From an uncultured Clostridia bacterium (GTDB lineage: Bacteria > Bacillota > Clostridia > Oscillospirales > Acutalibacteraceae), in NCBI GenBank assembly GCA_947623215.1, contig CANQGN010000018.1, forward strand, positions 1-14,840: DNA of 14,840 nucleotides, in the 5' to 3' direction. Made by a program: the position numbers and the translations under genes. Each line of letters begins with the position of its first letter. The first letter of the stretch is position 1. The notes below the pieces were generated by a model. It was not told the origin of the DNA. It did not search any database and saw only the letters and a program-made list of their open reading frames with translations. Shown in pieces: positions 1 to 6,510 of the stretch.

Positions 1-142
1 TGCCAAGACCGGAGGCCGCGCCGAGCAGGTGAAACACCTGCGGCAGCGCCACCGCCGCCACCACGGCGGCAAGGGCGGCCAGCGTTTGGGTTTTTAGCGA
101 CAAACGCGGTTTTGCATTGGTTTGTACAGTAGTCGTTGCCAT
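1..142 (-). CDS. Probable ECF transporter S component, N-terminal 47 codons (partial)
   Basis: Only the N-terminus lies in the window; the gene continues past position 1. The peptide has a short polar Thr/Gln/Lys-containing start, then a hydrophobic Ala/Val-rich membrane segment (about residues 20-34) followed by LPQVFHLLGAASGLG. A first helix ending in a Pro-x-x-Phe-His-x-x-Gly turn resembles the start of clostridial ECF-type vitamin transporter S components, which bind substrate in the membrane and dock on a shared energizing module. The substrate cannot be read from this fragment. The start at 142 is chosen because an AAGGAG box (153-158) lies 10 nt upstream; another ATG at 149 would be only 3 nt from that box and is in a different frame. 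A promoter precedes it (177-205). The family call is from memory of the motif; another small integral membrane transporter is possible. Confidence 0.5.
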   Translation of the reverse strand, partial: MATTTVQTNAKPRLSLKTQTLAALAAVVAAVALPQVFHLLGAASGLG

Positions 143-176
143 AGTTCATTCGCTCCTTATATTTTCTTTCCTTCTC

Positions 177-205
177 AGTATACAACATTTTTGGGCGTTT
201 GGGAA
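177..205 (-). promoter_or_regulatory. Promoter of the partial ECF-type gene
   Basis: Read on the minus strand: -35 TTCCCA (205-200), a 17-nt spacer, and -10 TATACT (182-177), giving a start near 170 and a short leader to the ATG at 142. The -35 and the first half of the spacer (AACGCCCAAAA) are nearly identical to the promoter at 2658-2686. Confidence 0.65.
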
Positions 206-223
206 GCCCCCATTTGCCGAGCG

Positions 224-2572
224 TTAAAAGCAGGCGGGCTTGCCCACGGCTTTTTTCAAAATTTCCAGCGCGTCCGCCGCGTTAATGGCGCCGTCTTTGT
301 TCACGTTGGCCGCCTTTTGCTGCTGAGAGGTCAGCTGGGTTTTGCCTACGGCATATTGCAGGCAAAGCAGGGCGTCCGCGGCGTTCACGGCACCGTTGTC
401 GTCTACGTCGCCCAAGGTAACCGTCTCGTAAGGCGTGAGGGGGCGGGGGGCCACGTCGCCAATGGTAATATCGTCCACATACAGGCTGCCGCTTTCCGTA
501 TCCTCTACCAGTACCTCCAGCCGGGTAGGCTGAGAAATGTGGGCGTCCTCGGCGGTATTATAAGGTTTGCGCAAATCCAGCCGGAAATTATAGCGGGTAA
601 AGTCGCTGTTGGCCTTGACCACGCAGGTATCAGACGCCGCGCCGTCTTCCCCTTCCATGGGCACCAGCCAGGAATCGTCCGACTCGGCTTTGCCCAGCAG
701 CAGCCGCACGGTTTTATCGCGGTCGTCGTCGTTGCGCAGCATAATGGAAAGATAGGGGGTACGGCCGAAGGGCTGGGTCATCATGTTTTGGCCAAAGAAG
801 ACCGAAGCCCCGGCGGTACCGGCACCCGACAGCGTGTAAGACAGCTGTACCGACCCCACGCCCTCGTAGCGAACGTCGGTATTGATAGTCACCGCTTGTT
901 CCGCATTCGTTAAGGCGGAAGAATGCCAGGTGAGCTGATAATCCGCCGTGGTGCCGTTGGTGACCCACACCTCGGTGTCGTCGCAATACATCCAGTCATA
1001 GGGATTGCGGTAGTTGCCGGTCTCGCGGTTGCTGCGGTAGGGAACGGCCGGCAGACCGTAAGAATTGCACAAATTGGCGGTAACGGCGTAAGAATTAAAG
1101 GCATAGGTAAAGTTGCGGGGGGCTTCTATACTGTCGTGCCACACCTTTACCGTGTCGGCAGCGACTATTTGCGCCCGGGCGGGCAGGTAAAAGCCGTCTT
1201 CCGCGGCCAGCGTAAAGCCGTGCACGCCAATGCTGTCTTCCAGCAGGTCAAGGCCCTTCGCCACGTGGTCAAAGGTCACGTACACGGCGCCGTCGCGTAC
1301 CTGCCAGCGTTTTACCGTGGGGGCGTAGTAGTCGGCCTCCCCTACGCCGTACACGTTGTGCACCGCCGCCAGGCCCGCCCGGCGGCCGGGCAGCTCTTTG
1401 TTGTTGGGGTGAATGGGGTAAGCCAGATTTTCCGCCGGCGGGTCTTTGTAGGTCAGCGGTACGTCGTAAAGCGGAATGTTCATAATGTTGGGGTGAATGG
1501 CGGCCGCGTCGGCCACCTCTTCAATCCACTTGGGGATATTTTGGGGGTCGTTTTTGTAGGGGTGGCAGGCGATGTTGATGACCATGACGGGAATATCGCC
1601 CTTTTCAAAGCCAAAGGTATCGCTGTAGCATTCTGCCAGCGTTTCCAGCGCCGCCGTGTAATAGCCGGTAGAACTGGGCAGGCCGTCGCGGTTGGTCTCG
1701 CCCTGGCACCAGAACACCCCCGAAAGGTTCATGCCCGCCAGCGGGCCGATTTTGGTGTTATACATGGCGGTCATCATGCGGTAATCCTGAACCGCGTCGG
1801 TGAAGTTGCGCTCGGTGCGGTAAAGCCCCGCCTGCTCCAGCGCCCGCTTCACCGTAAGGTTATGGTCAATGCTCTCGCGCGAAAGCCACACCTGAATGGA
1901 GGTAGCCCCCAGCGCCGCATTGATAATGCCCACCGGCACGTTTAAGTTGGCCCGCAGCTCCTGCGCCGCAAAATAGGCCAGCGCGGCCATGCCGCTGATG
2001 TCGCCGGCGCTGGCGCCCCAGCCCCAGCGGCAATTGGCAATGTCATACGTCGGACGGGCGGGGTGGGCGGCCGTAAGCCCCACCGGGTCGTTGGGCATCA
2101 GCAATACCCGCAGGTATTTATCGTTGGCGTTGTTCATGGCCTCCTGCCCGCCCACGGCGCGGTCCAGCGGGTACTCCATGTTAGATTGGCCGGTGGCCAG
2201 CCACAGCTCGCCAATGACAATTTCTTCAATAGTTTTGGCGGCGGCGCCGTTGTCGTACAGGGTCAGGCGGTAAGAATCGTACCCGCCCGCGCGGGCGCTG
2301 AAGGCAAGCGACCAGCTGCCGTCTTCCCCCGCGGTGGCTTCTACCGTTTCCAGCGGGGCGGCAGCGCCGGTTTTATAAAGCTCGCCCTTCACCGTGTGCC
2401 CGGCGGTGGCCTTGCCCCACACGTTCATGGGCTTTTTCTGCTGAAAGAGCATGTAGTCGCTGAAAAACCCGGGGGTGGAAAAGGCCGAATCGGCCGTTGC
2501 CGCAATGCTGCCCGCGCCCACGCAGCCGCACAGCAGGCCAAAGCACAAAAGCATACTCAGAAATTTTTTCAT
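224..2572 (-). CDS. Secreted dockerin-bearing sialate O-acetylesterase-like SGNH hydrolase
   Basis: Predicted 782-residue exported carbohydrate esterase. Residues 1-30 form a signal peptide (MKK, then a Leu/Cys-rich core); an LCGC stretch is a poor lipobox, so ordinary cleavage near ADSA is more likely. The catalytic region (about 35-510) is of the sialate O-acetylesterase type: GQSNME with the nucleophile Ser130, the FWCQGETN block (287-294), and the IHPN motif with the likely catalytic His388. Family members remove O-acetyl groups from sialic acids or plant glycans; the substrate here is not decidable. A beta-rich region (about 540-707) ending in LYVDDITIGDV looks like a carbohydrate-binding module. 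Residues 719-778 are a type I dockerin with two calcium loops (D722/D724/N726/D733 and N756/N758/D760/D767). ATG 2572 is preferred over 2605 because AAGGAGG sits 7 nt upstream and the signal peptide begins there. It is monocistronic by its own promoter. Confidence 0.88.
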   Translation of the reverse strand: MKKFLSMLLCFGLLCGCVGAGSIAATADSAFSTPGFFSDYMLFQQKKPMNVWGKATAGHTVKGELYKTGAAAPLETVEATAGEDGSWSLAFSARAGGYDSYRLTLYDNGAAAKTIEEIVIGELWLATGQSNMEYPLDRAVGGQEAMNNANDKYLRVLLMPNDPVGLTAAHPARPTYDIANCRWGWGASAGDISGMAALAYFAAQELRANLNVPVGIINAALGATSIQVWLSRESIDHNLTVKRALEQAGLYRTERNFTDAVQDYRMMTAMYNTKIGPLAGMNLSGVFWCQGETNRDGLPSSTGYYTAALETLAECYSDTFGFEKGDIPVMVINIACHPYKNDPQNIPKWIEEVADAAAIHPNIMNIPLYDVPLTYKDPPAENLAYPIHPNNKELPGRRAGLAAVHNVYGVGEADYYAPTVKRWQVRDGAVYVTFDHVAKGLDLLEDSIGVHGFTLAAEDGFYLPARAQIVAADTVKVWHDSIEAPRNFTYAFNSYAVTANLCNSYGLPAVPYRSNRETGNYRNPYDWMYCDDTEVWVTNGTTADYQLTWHSSALTNAEQAVTINTDVRYEGVGSVQLSYTLSGAGTAGASVFFGQNMMTQPFGRTPYLSIMLRNDDDRDKTVRLLLGKAESDDSWLVPMEGEDGAASDTCVVKANSDFTRYNFRLDLRKPYNTAEDAHISQPTRLEVLVEDTESGSLYVDDITIGDVAPRPLTPYETVTLGDVDDNGAVNAADALLCLQYAVGKTQLTSQQQKAANVNKDGAINAADALEILKKAVGKPACF

Positions 2573-2613
2573 GAAAGAACCTCCTTGATTTGTATCAAAT
2601 CCCAAAAGGGGGA

Positions 2614-2639
2614 GCGCCGGTTTTCTAAAAGAAAGGCGC
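2614..2639 (-). other. Leader hairpin of the esterase mRNA
   Basis: On the minus strand GCGCC pairs with GGCGC and an inner TTTC pairs with GAAA, followed by CCCCCTTTT. It lies between the promoter and the ribosome binding site. It could be a 5' stabilizing hairpin or a weak terminator for read-through from pyrG; the tail is too C-rich for a confident terminator call. Confidence 0.4.
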
Positions 2640-2657
2640 CGCTTTTACGCTATTCTT

Positions 2658-2686
2658 ACTATACCACACTTTTGGGCGTTTGGGAA
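2658..2686 (-). promoter_or_regulatory. Promoter of the dockerin esterase gene
   Basis: Minus strand: -35 TTCCCA (2686-2681), 17-nt spacer, -10 TATAGT (2663-2658). About 29 bp around the -35 and upstream spacer, roughly 2670-2698, match the element at 188-217 with only a few differences. It lies 22 bp past the pyrG stop, with no clear terminator between. Confidence 0.65.
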
Positions 2687-2707
2687 GTCCCTATTTGCTG
2701 CGAAGGT

Positions 2708-4312
2708 CTACGATTCCCGCCGCTGCAGCGCGGCGCCCACCAGCCCCAAAAAGAGGGGATGGGGCTTGTTGGGGCGCGACTTAAACTCCGGGTGAAACTG
2801 CACCCCCACAAAGAAGGGGTGACCGGGCAGCTCTACCGTTTCTACTATGTAACCGTCCGGCGAAGTACCGCTAACGGCAAGTCCGGCGGCGGTTAAGGTT
2901 TCGCGGTAGTCGTTGTTAAACTCATACCGGTGGCGGTGGCGCTCGGCGATTTCGTCTTTGCCGTAGCAGCGGTGCAGCACCGTGCCCGGGACCACCTTGC
3001 AGGGGTAGGCCCCCAGCCGCAGGGTGCCGCCCTTGTTTACCGTCGCGTTCTGGTCGGGCAAAAAGTCTATTACCTTGTGGGGGCTGTCTTCGTCAAATTC
3101 GCCGGAATTGGCCTGCGCCAGCCCGCAGACGTGGCGGGCGTATTCGATTACCGCAATTTGCATACCAAGGCAAATGCCAAGGTAGGGCACGCCCTGCTCT
3201 CTGGCGTAGCGGGCGGTGGCAATTTTGCCCTCTATGCCGCGGTGGCCGAACCCGCCGGGAATCAGCAGCCCGTCGCAGCCGCGCAGCGCCTCGGCGGCGT
3301 TGTCGTCGGTTACCGTTTCGCTGTCTATCCACTGTATTTCTACCCGTGCGCCGTGCTGGTAACCGGCATGGCGCAGCGCCTCGGCCACCGAAAGGTAGGC
3401 GTCGTGCAACCGCACGTACTTGCCCACCAGCCCAATGGTCACCTTTTTGCTGCGGGTGCGAATACGCTCCAGCATGTCGTTCCACTCGCGCAAATCCGGC
3501 GGCGGGGTTTGCAGGTTGAGCTCCCGGCAGACAATGTCGGAAAAGCGGTTTTTCTCTAACATCACCGGCGCCTCGTAAAGCACCGGAATGGTGCGGTTTT
3601 CAATCACGCAGTCGGGCTTTACGTTGCAAAAAAGCGAGATTTTATCAAAAATATTTTTTTCGAGCGGCTCGTCGCACCGCAGCACAATCAGGTTGGGGTG
3701 AATGCCCATGCCCTGCAATTCTTTTACCGAGTGCTGGGTGGGCTTGGTTTTGTGTTCGTCTGACCCCCGCAAAAAGGGCACCAGCGTTACGTGAATATAC
3801 AGGGCGTTTTCGCGCCCGACCTCCAGCCCCACCTGCCGAATGGCCTCTAAAAAGGGCTGGCTTTCAATGTCGCCGGTGGTGCCGCCGATTTCGGTAATCA
3901 CCACGTCGGCGTCGGTTTTTTTGCCCACGCTGTAAATAAAGTCTTTTATTTCGTTGGTCACGTGGGGAATGACCTGCACGGTAGAACCCAAATACTCCCC
4001 CCGGCGCTCTTTGTTGAGCACGTTCCAGTAGACCTTGCCGGTGGTGAGGTTGGAAAACTGGTTTAAGTCTTCGTCTATAAACCGCTCGTAATGGCCCAAG
4101 TCCAAGTCGGTTTCGGCGCCGTCTTCGGTTACGTACACCTCCCCATGCTGGTAGGGGCTCATGGTGCCGGGGTCTACGTTAATGTAGGGGTCGAGCTTTT
4201 GGGCCGCAACCTTTAACCCCCGGGCCTTGAGCAGCCGCCCTAGTGAGGCCGCCGTAATGCCCTTGCCCAGCCCCGAAACCACGCCGCCGGTTACAAAAAT
4301 ATACTTTGTCAT
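2708..4312 (-). CDS. pyrG: CTP synthase
   Basis: Glutamine-hydrolysing CTP synthase (UTP + ATP + glutamine to CTP), cytosolic, 534 residues, the usual length. The N-terminal synthetase domain opens YIFVTGGVVSGLGKG (nucleotide loop, residues 4-18), with the Mg/UTP-contacting region around 50-80 and EIGGTTGDIES at 141-151. The C-terminal class I glutamine amidotransferase domain (about 290-530) has the oxyanion loop PGGFGHRG, nucleophile Cys381 in GICLGMQ, and the His507/Glu509 pair in QFHPEF, so both active sites look intact. ATG 4312 starts the conserved MTKYIFVTGG; the in-frame ATG at 4360 lies inside the upstream gene. The SD AGGAG overlaps the stop codon of the ANTAR gene, indicating translational coupling. 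Its place behind glnA and an ANTAR regulator ties a major glutamine consumer to nitrogen control. Confidence 0.97.
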   Translation of the reverse strand: MTKYIFVTGGVVSGLGKGITAASLGRLLKARGLKVAAQKLDPYINVDPGTMSPYQHGEVYVTEDGAETDLDLGHYERFIDEDLNQFSNLTTGKVYWNVLNKERRGEYLGSTVQVIPHVTNEIKDFIYSVGKKTDADVVITEIGGTTGDIESQPFLEAIRQVGLEVGRENALYIHVTLVPFLRGSDEHKTKPTQHSVKELQGMGIHPNLIVLRCDEPLEKNIFDKISLFCNVKPDCVIENRTIPVLYEAPVMLEKNRFSDIVCRELNLQTPPPDLREWNDMLERIRTRSKKVTIGLVGKYVRLHDAYLSVAEALRHAGYQHGARVEIQWIDSETVTDDNAAEALRGCDGLLIPGGFGHRGIEGKIATARYAREQGVPYLGICLGMQIAVIEYARHVCGLAQANSGEFDEDSPHKVIDFLPDQNATVNKGGTLRLGAYPCKVVPGTVLHRCYGKDEIAERHRHRYEFNNDYRETLTAAGLAVSGTSPDGYIVETVELPGHPFFVGVQFHPEFKSRPNKPHPLFLGLVGAALQRRES

Positions 4313-4325
4313 ATTGCTCTCGCTC

Positions 4326-4916
4326 CTATTTTCCGTAGGTTTGTATAATCCCCTCGGCAATCTCTCTGCGCTTTACGCAGCGATCCATCGCCGTTTTTTC
4401 TATATATCGGTGGGCCTCCGGCTCGGTCATGTGCAGCTGCTCTACCAGCAGCCACTTGGCGCGGTTTACCACCCGTATCTCTGCCATTTTTTCTTCCAAG
4501 CTCTGGGCGCGGGCGGCCACCACCCGCACCTTTTGGCAGGCCGCCGCCGCTAAGCGCACCGCCTGGTAAATGCTCTGGTGGGTGCCCGGGCGGGCCAGGG
4601 TAAGCACGCCCGCTCCCTCTACCCCCGCGGTTACCTGCTCGTATGCCTCGGCAGAGGTAAACAGCACCACCCCCACGGCGGGGTATTGCTGGGCAACGTC
4701 TACCGCAAGCTGGCTGCCGAATTCGTCCGGCAGGGGGGTGTTAATGAGCACCAAATCATACGCGGCGTCTACCAGCGCCCGGCGGGCCTCGCCCGCGCTT
4801 GCCGCCCGACCGGCCGCCACAAAGGGCGGGCCGGCCAGCAAAGCCGCCAAATAGTCTACTACCTTTTGAGAAGACGAAACCACCAGAACCCGAAATTCCG
4901 CTTCGGTTTGCCGCAT
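4326..4916 (-). CDS. ANTAR-domain antiterminator with pseudo-receiver (NitR-like)
   Basis: A 196-residue RNA-binding regulator. Residues about 8-128 have a response-regulator receiver fold, but the phosphorylation residues are missing: the acidic pair after beta-1 reads S14-S15, the phosphoacceptor position is N59 (LVLINTPLP), and the conserved Lys near the C-terminal end is R109 (LARP). Residues about 137-193 are an ANTAR domain (helical, EKMAEIRVVNRAKWLLVEQ then MTEPEAHRYIEKTAMDRCVKRREIAEGI). ANTAR proteins bind hairpin pairs with A1/G4 hexaloops in leader RNAs and prevent termination. Genes of this type follow glnA in other clostridia (NitR next to glnA). The ATG at 4916 has a G-rich SD (AAGGGG) upstream. 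The stop TAG is shared with the pyrG SD. Likely targets are the hexaloop hairpins at 6291-6310, 6511-6524 and 6628-6641. The activating signal is not known, since phosphorylation looks excluded. Confidence 0.9.
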   Translation of the reverse strand: MRQTEAEFRVLVVSSSQKVVDYLAALLAGPPFVAAGRAASAGEARRALVDAAYDLVLINTPLPDEFGSQLAVDVAQQYPAVGVVLFTSAEAYEQVTAGVEGAGVLTLARPGTHQSIYQAVRLAAAACQKVRVVAARAQSLEEKMAEIRVVNRAKWLLVEQLHMTEPEAHRYIEKTAMDRCVKRREIAEGIIQTYGK

Positions 4917-4935
4917 AAAGCGCCCCCCTTTCTCC

Positions 4936-4958
4936 CCCCGCGCGGTGTGTGCGCGGGG
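4936..4958 (-). other. GC-rich hairpin between glnA and the ANTAR gene
   Basis: A perfect 8-bp all-G/C stem (CCCCGCGC with GCGCGGGG) around a 7-nt loop, 18 nt after the glnA stop and just before the ANTAR gene SD. There is no T-tract, so it is not an intrinsic terminator. It may protect the 3' end of the glnA message or set the relative dose of enzyme and regulator. Confidence 0.55.
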
Positions 4959-4976
4959 CTTACGGCTTACCGAATA

Positions 4977-6176
4977 TTAGAACTGCGCCAAATAGCCCGC
5001 CGGTAAATGGGCCGCCACAAAGGCGCTTTGGCGGGCCAAAGCCAGCGCCTGCGCACGGGTGGCGGGCAGTTTTTCAAACCCGGCGGTTACCGAATCGTCT
5101 GCCAAAAATAAATTCACGTTGGAGGGTTCGCCCGGGTCTAACCCCCGGCGAATACCGTCTAACCCCGCGTGCAGCAGCAGGGCAAAGGCCACGTAGGGGT
5201 TGGCGGTGGGGTCGGGCGAGCGCAGCTCCATACGCGCCCGCTCTCCCCGCTCCGCCGGGATGCGCACCAGCTGCGAGTGATTTTCGGGCGACCAGGTAAT
5301 GTACTGCGGGGCGGCCTTTTCACCCAGCCGCCGGTAAGACTCCTCCGACGGATTTAAAAAGAAGGTGAGCTCGCGAATGTGGTTTAGCACGCCGGCCATA
5401 AAGGGGCGCAGGCAGTCGCGGCCGTCCGCAGACCGCACCGACATATTCACGTGCATTCCGTTGCCCGTTTGCCCTTTGATGGGCTTGGGCGAAAAGTCGG
5501 CGTACAGGCCGTTGCGGGTGGCCACCGTTTTCACCACCGACTGAAAGGTAACCACCTGATCGGCGGCGGTTAGGGGGTCGCTGCAGCGAAAGTCTACCTC
5601 GTTTTGGCCGGGGCCTTTTTCGTGGTGCGAGCTTTCGGGCTGAATGCCCATTTCAAGCAAGGTAAAGCAAATTTCCCGCCGCACGTTTTCGCCCTTATCC
5701 TCCGGCGCTATGTCCATATACCCCGCCGCGTCAAAGGGGGTGGGGGTGGGGTTGCCCTGTTCGTCCGCCCGAAAGAGGTAAAACTCTACCTCCGCGCCAA
5801 AGCTGCACGAAACGCCCATTTGCCCGGCGGCGGCCACCGCCTGTTGCAAAAGGTAACGGCCGTCGCGCTCGTACCGGCTGCCGTCCGGCCGGCAAATATC
5901 GCAAAACATGCGCACCACCCGGCCGTTGGCCGGGCGCCAGGGCAGCACGGTAAGGGTAGAGGGGTCGGGGTGCAAAAAGAGGTCGGACTTTACCTCGTCG
6001 TCAAAGCCGGCAATGGCCCAGGTGTCAAACGAAACGCCCTTGGTAAAGGCCCGCTCCAGCTCGCCGGGCATAATGGAAATATTCTTTTGCCGACCGTGAA
6101 TGTCGCAACACGCCAGCCGAATAAACTGCACGTTTTCCTCCTTTACGTAGGTCATAATCTCTTGCAACGTGTACAT
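4977..6176 (-). CDS. glnA: Type I glutamine synthetase, short clostridial form with altered active-site positions
   Basis: 399-residue glutamine synthetase (ATP + glutamate + ammonia to glutamine), about 40 residues shorter than standard GlnA (about 440). The beta-grasp N-domain (about 12-90) is followed by the catalytic domain: GAEVEFYLF (E129, E131), GQNEVDF (E193), NGMHVNMS (H242), R305 in LVRIP and R319 in MELRSPDP. Three usual positions differ: the D-G-S-S latch reads D51-T-W-A, the flap Gly-Tyr-Glu-Ala-Pro reads GEKAAP (285-290, no Glu before Ala-Pro), and the Asn-Arg-Ser motif reads NHS (H300). From memory, the K-A-P flap is common in short clostridial paralogues while the His is not; this was not checked. 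ATG 6176 is chosen for its AAGGAG 10 nt upstream; an upstream in-frame ATG at 6251 would translate through the terminator hairpin. First gene of glnA-ANTAR-pyrG. Confidence 0.9.
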   Translation of the reverse strand: MYTLQEIMTYVKEENVQFIRLACCDIHGRQKNISIMPGELERAFTKGVSFDTWAIAGFDDEVKSDLFLHPDPSTLTVLPWRPANGRVVRMFCDICRPDGSRYERDGRYLLQQAVAAAGQMGVSCSFGAEVEFYLFRADEQGNPTPTPFDAAGYMDIAPEDKGENVRREICFTLLEMGIQPESSHHEKGPGQNEVDFRCSDPLTAADQVVTFQSVVKTVATRNGLYADFSPKPIKGQTGNGMHVNMSVRSADGRDCLRPFMAGVLNHIRELTFFLNPSEESYRRLGEKAAPQYITWSPENHSQLVRIPAERGERARMELRSPDPTANPYVAFALLLHAGLDGIRRGLDPGEPSNVNLFLADDSVTAGFEKLPATRAQALALARQSAFVAAHLPAGYLAQF

Positions 6177-6203
6177 ATTGCCTGCTCCTTTCGCCGGTTG
6201 GTT

Positions 6204-6232
6204 GGCGGGGGATAACTTGGTATATCCCCGCC
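6204..6232 (-). other. Hairpin upstream of the glnA ribosome binding site
   Basis: On the minus strand GGCGGGGATA pairs with TATCCCCCGCC (one bulged C) around an 8-nt loop. It lies between the leader terminator and the glnA SD, and no T-tract follows, so it is not a terminator. It may hold the SD region open or modulate translation. Confidence 0.55.
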
Positions 6233-6233
6233 T

Positions 6234-6301
6234 AAACAGACAGGCGCTCACCGAAAGCCCGTCACGGGAGACCCTGCCTCCCGGGGTTTCGATGAACGCC
6301 T
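6234..6301 (-). terminator. Conditional intrinsic terminator in the glnA leader
   Basis: On the minus strand AGGCGUUCAUCGAAA (6301-6287) pairs with UUUCGGUGAGCGCCU (6256-6242), 15 bp with two G-U pairs, enclosing further GC pairing (GGGAG/CUCCC). A moderately U-rich tail (GUCUGUUU) follows. The 5' arm is shared with the hexaloop hairpin at 6291-6310, so only one can form. It lies between the glnA promoter and start codon. Confidence 0.65.
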
Positions 6302-6310
6302 TTGCTCACC
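6291..6310 (-). promoter_or_regulatory. ANTAR-type hexaloop hairpin (antiterminator) in the glnA leader
   Basis: On the minus strand GGUGAGC, loop AAAGGC, GUUCAUC form a 7-bp stem (two G-U pairs) with a 6-nt loop having A at position 1 and G at position 4, as in known ANTAR targets. It begins about 12 nt after the predicted transcription start. Its loop and 3' arm are the 5' arm of the terminator. The second hairpin of the classical tandem pair was not found nearby. Confidence 0.65.
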
Positions 6311-6329
6311 CGTGATATTCTTCTTATTT

Positions 6330-6358
6330 ATTATAACGACCGCCGCCGGTTTTGTCAA
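6330..6358 (-). promoter_or_regulatory. Promoter of the glnA-ANTAR-pyrG operon
   Basis: Minus strand: consensus -35 TTGACA (6358-6353), 17-nt spacer, consensus -10 TATAAT (6335-6330). The start is expected near 6322, giving a leader of about 145 nt before the glnA ATG. A perfect promoter fits control being exerted downstream by antitermination. Confidence 0.85.
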
Positions 6359-6364
6359 GAGGGC

Positions 6365-6414
6365 GGGCGGGCTTTCGGGCGAAAAATCTGGGCGGGCTTT
6401 CGGGCGAAAAATCC
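6365..6414. repeat. Two tandem 25-bp repeats between the divergent nitrogen promoters
   Basis: Units 6365-6389 and 6390-6414 differ only in the last base. Each begins GGGCGGGC and contains TTTCGGGCGAAA, an inverted TTTCG/CGAAA with a 2-bp centre. They lie 6 bp behind the glnA -35 and 54 bp behind the glnN -35. This could be a double operator for a DNA-binding regulator of either promoter, or a simple slippage duplication. Confidence 0.75.
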
Positions 6415-6434
6415 GCCCCCGCTCCCCCCGCGGC

Positions 6435-6464
6435 AAAAAAATTTTTAAAAAATTTTCCAAAAAA
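6435..6464 (+). promoter_or_regulatory. A/T tract upstream of the glnN promoter (UP-like element)
   Basis: Runs of A and T (A7, T5, A6, T4, A6) in an otherwise GC-rich intergenic region end 4 bp before the glnN -35. The position suits contact with the RNA polymerase alpha subunit or DNA bending. Confidence 0.5.
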
Positions 6465-6468
6465 GGGG

Positions 6469-6497
6469 TTGACAAACTCGCCCGGCGGGATTATACT
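6469..6497 (+). promoter_or_regulatory. Promoter of glnN-amt
   Basis: Consensus -35 TTGACA (6469-6474), 17-nt spacer, -10 TATACT (6492-6497). The start is expected near 6504, giving an unusually long leader of about 220 nt before glnN that contains two terminator-like structures. Confidence 0.85.
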
Positions 6498-6510
6498 GTG
6501 CGTGTTGAAA

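Noticed and set aside
224..260. Terminator at the end of the esterase gene
   Set aside because: GGGCAAGCCC lies inside the coding end with almost no loop, and the T-run is only four bases and displaced.
923..1945. Long plus-strand open frames over the esterase (also 122-913 and 2063-2896)
   Set aside because: They are shadows of the minus-strand gene, with implausible Val/His/Gly-rich composition and no motif or SD.
6177..6251. Upstream in-frame start for glnA at 6251
   Set aside because: The extension has no SD and would run through the leader terminator and the pre-SD hairpin; the good SD is just before 6176.
6177..6326. glnA leader as a glutamine riboswitch (it contains CGUUCAUC)
   Set aside because: The short CGUUCAUC resembles part of the glnA riboswitch class, but the conserved purine-rich 3' side and core are missing; the ANTAR hairpin explains the sequence better.
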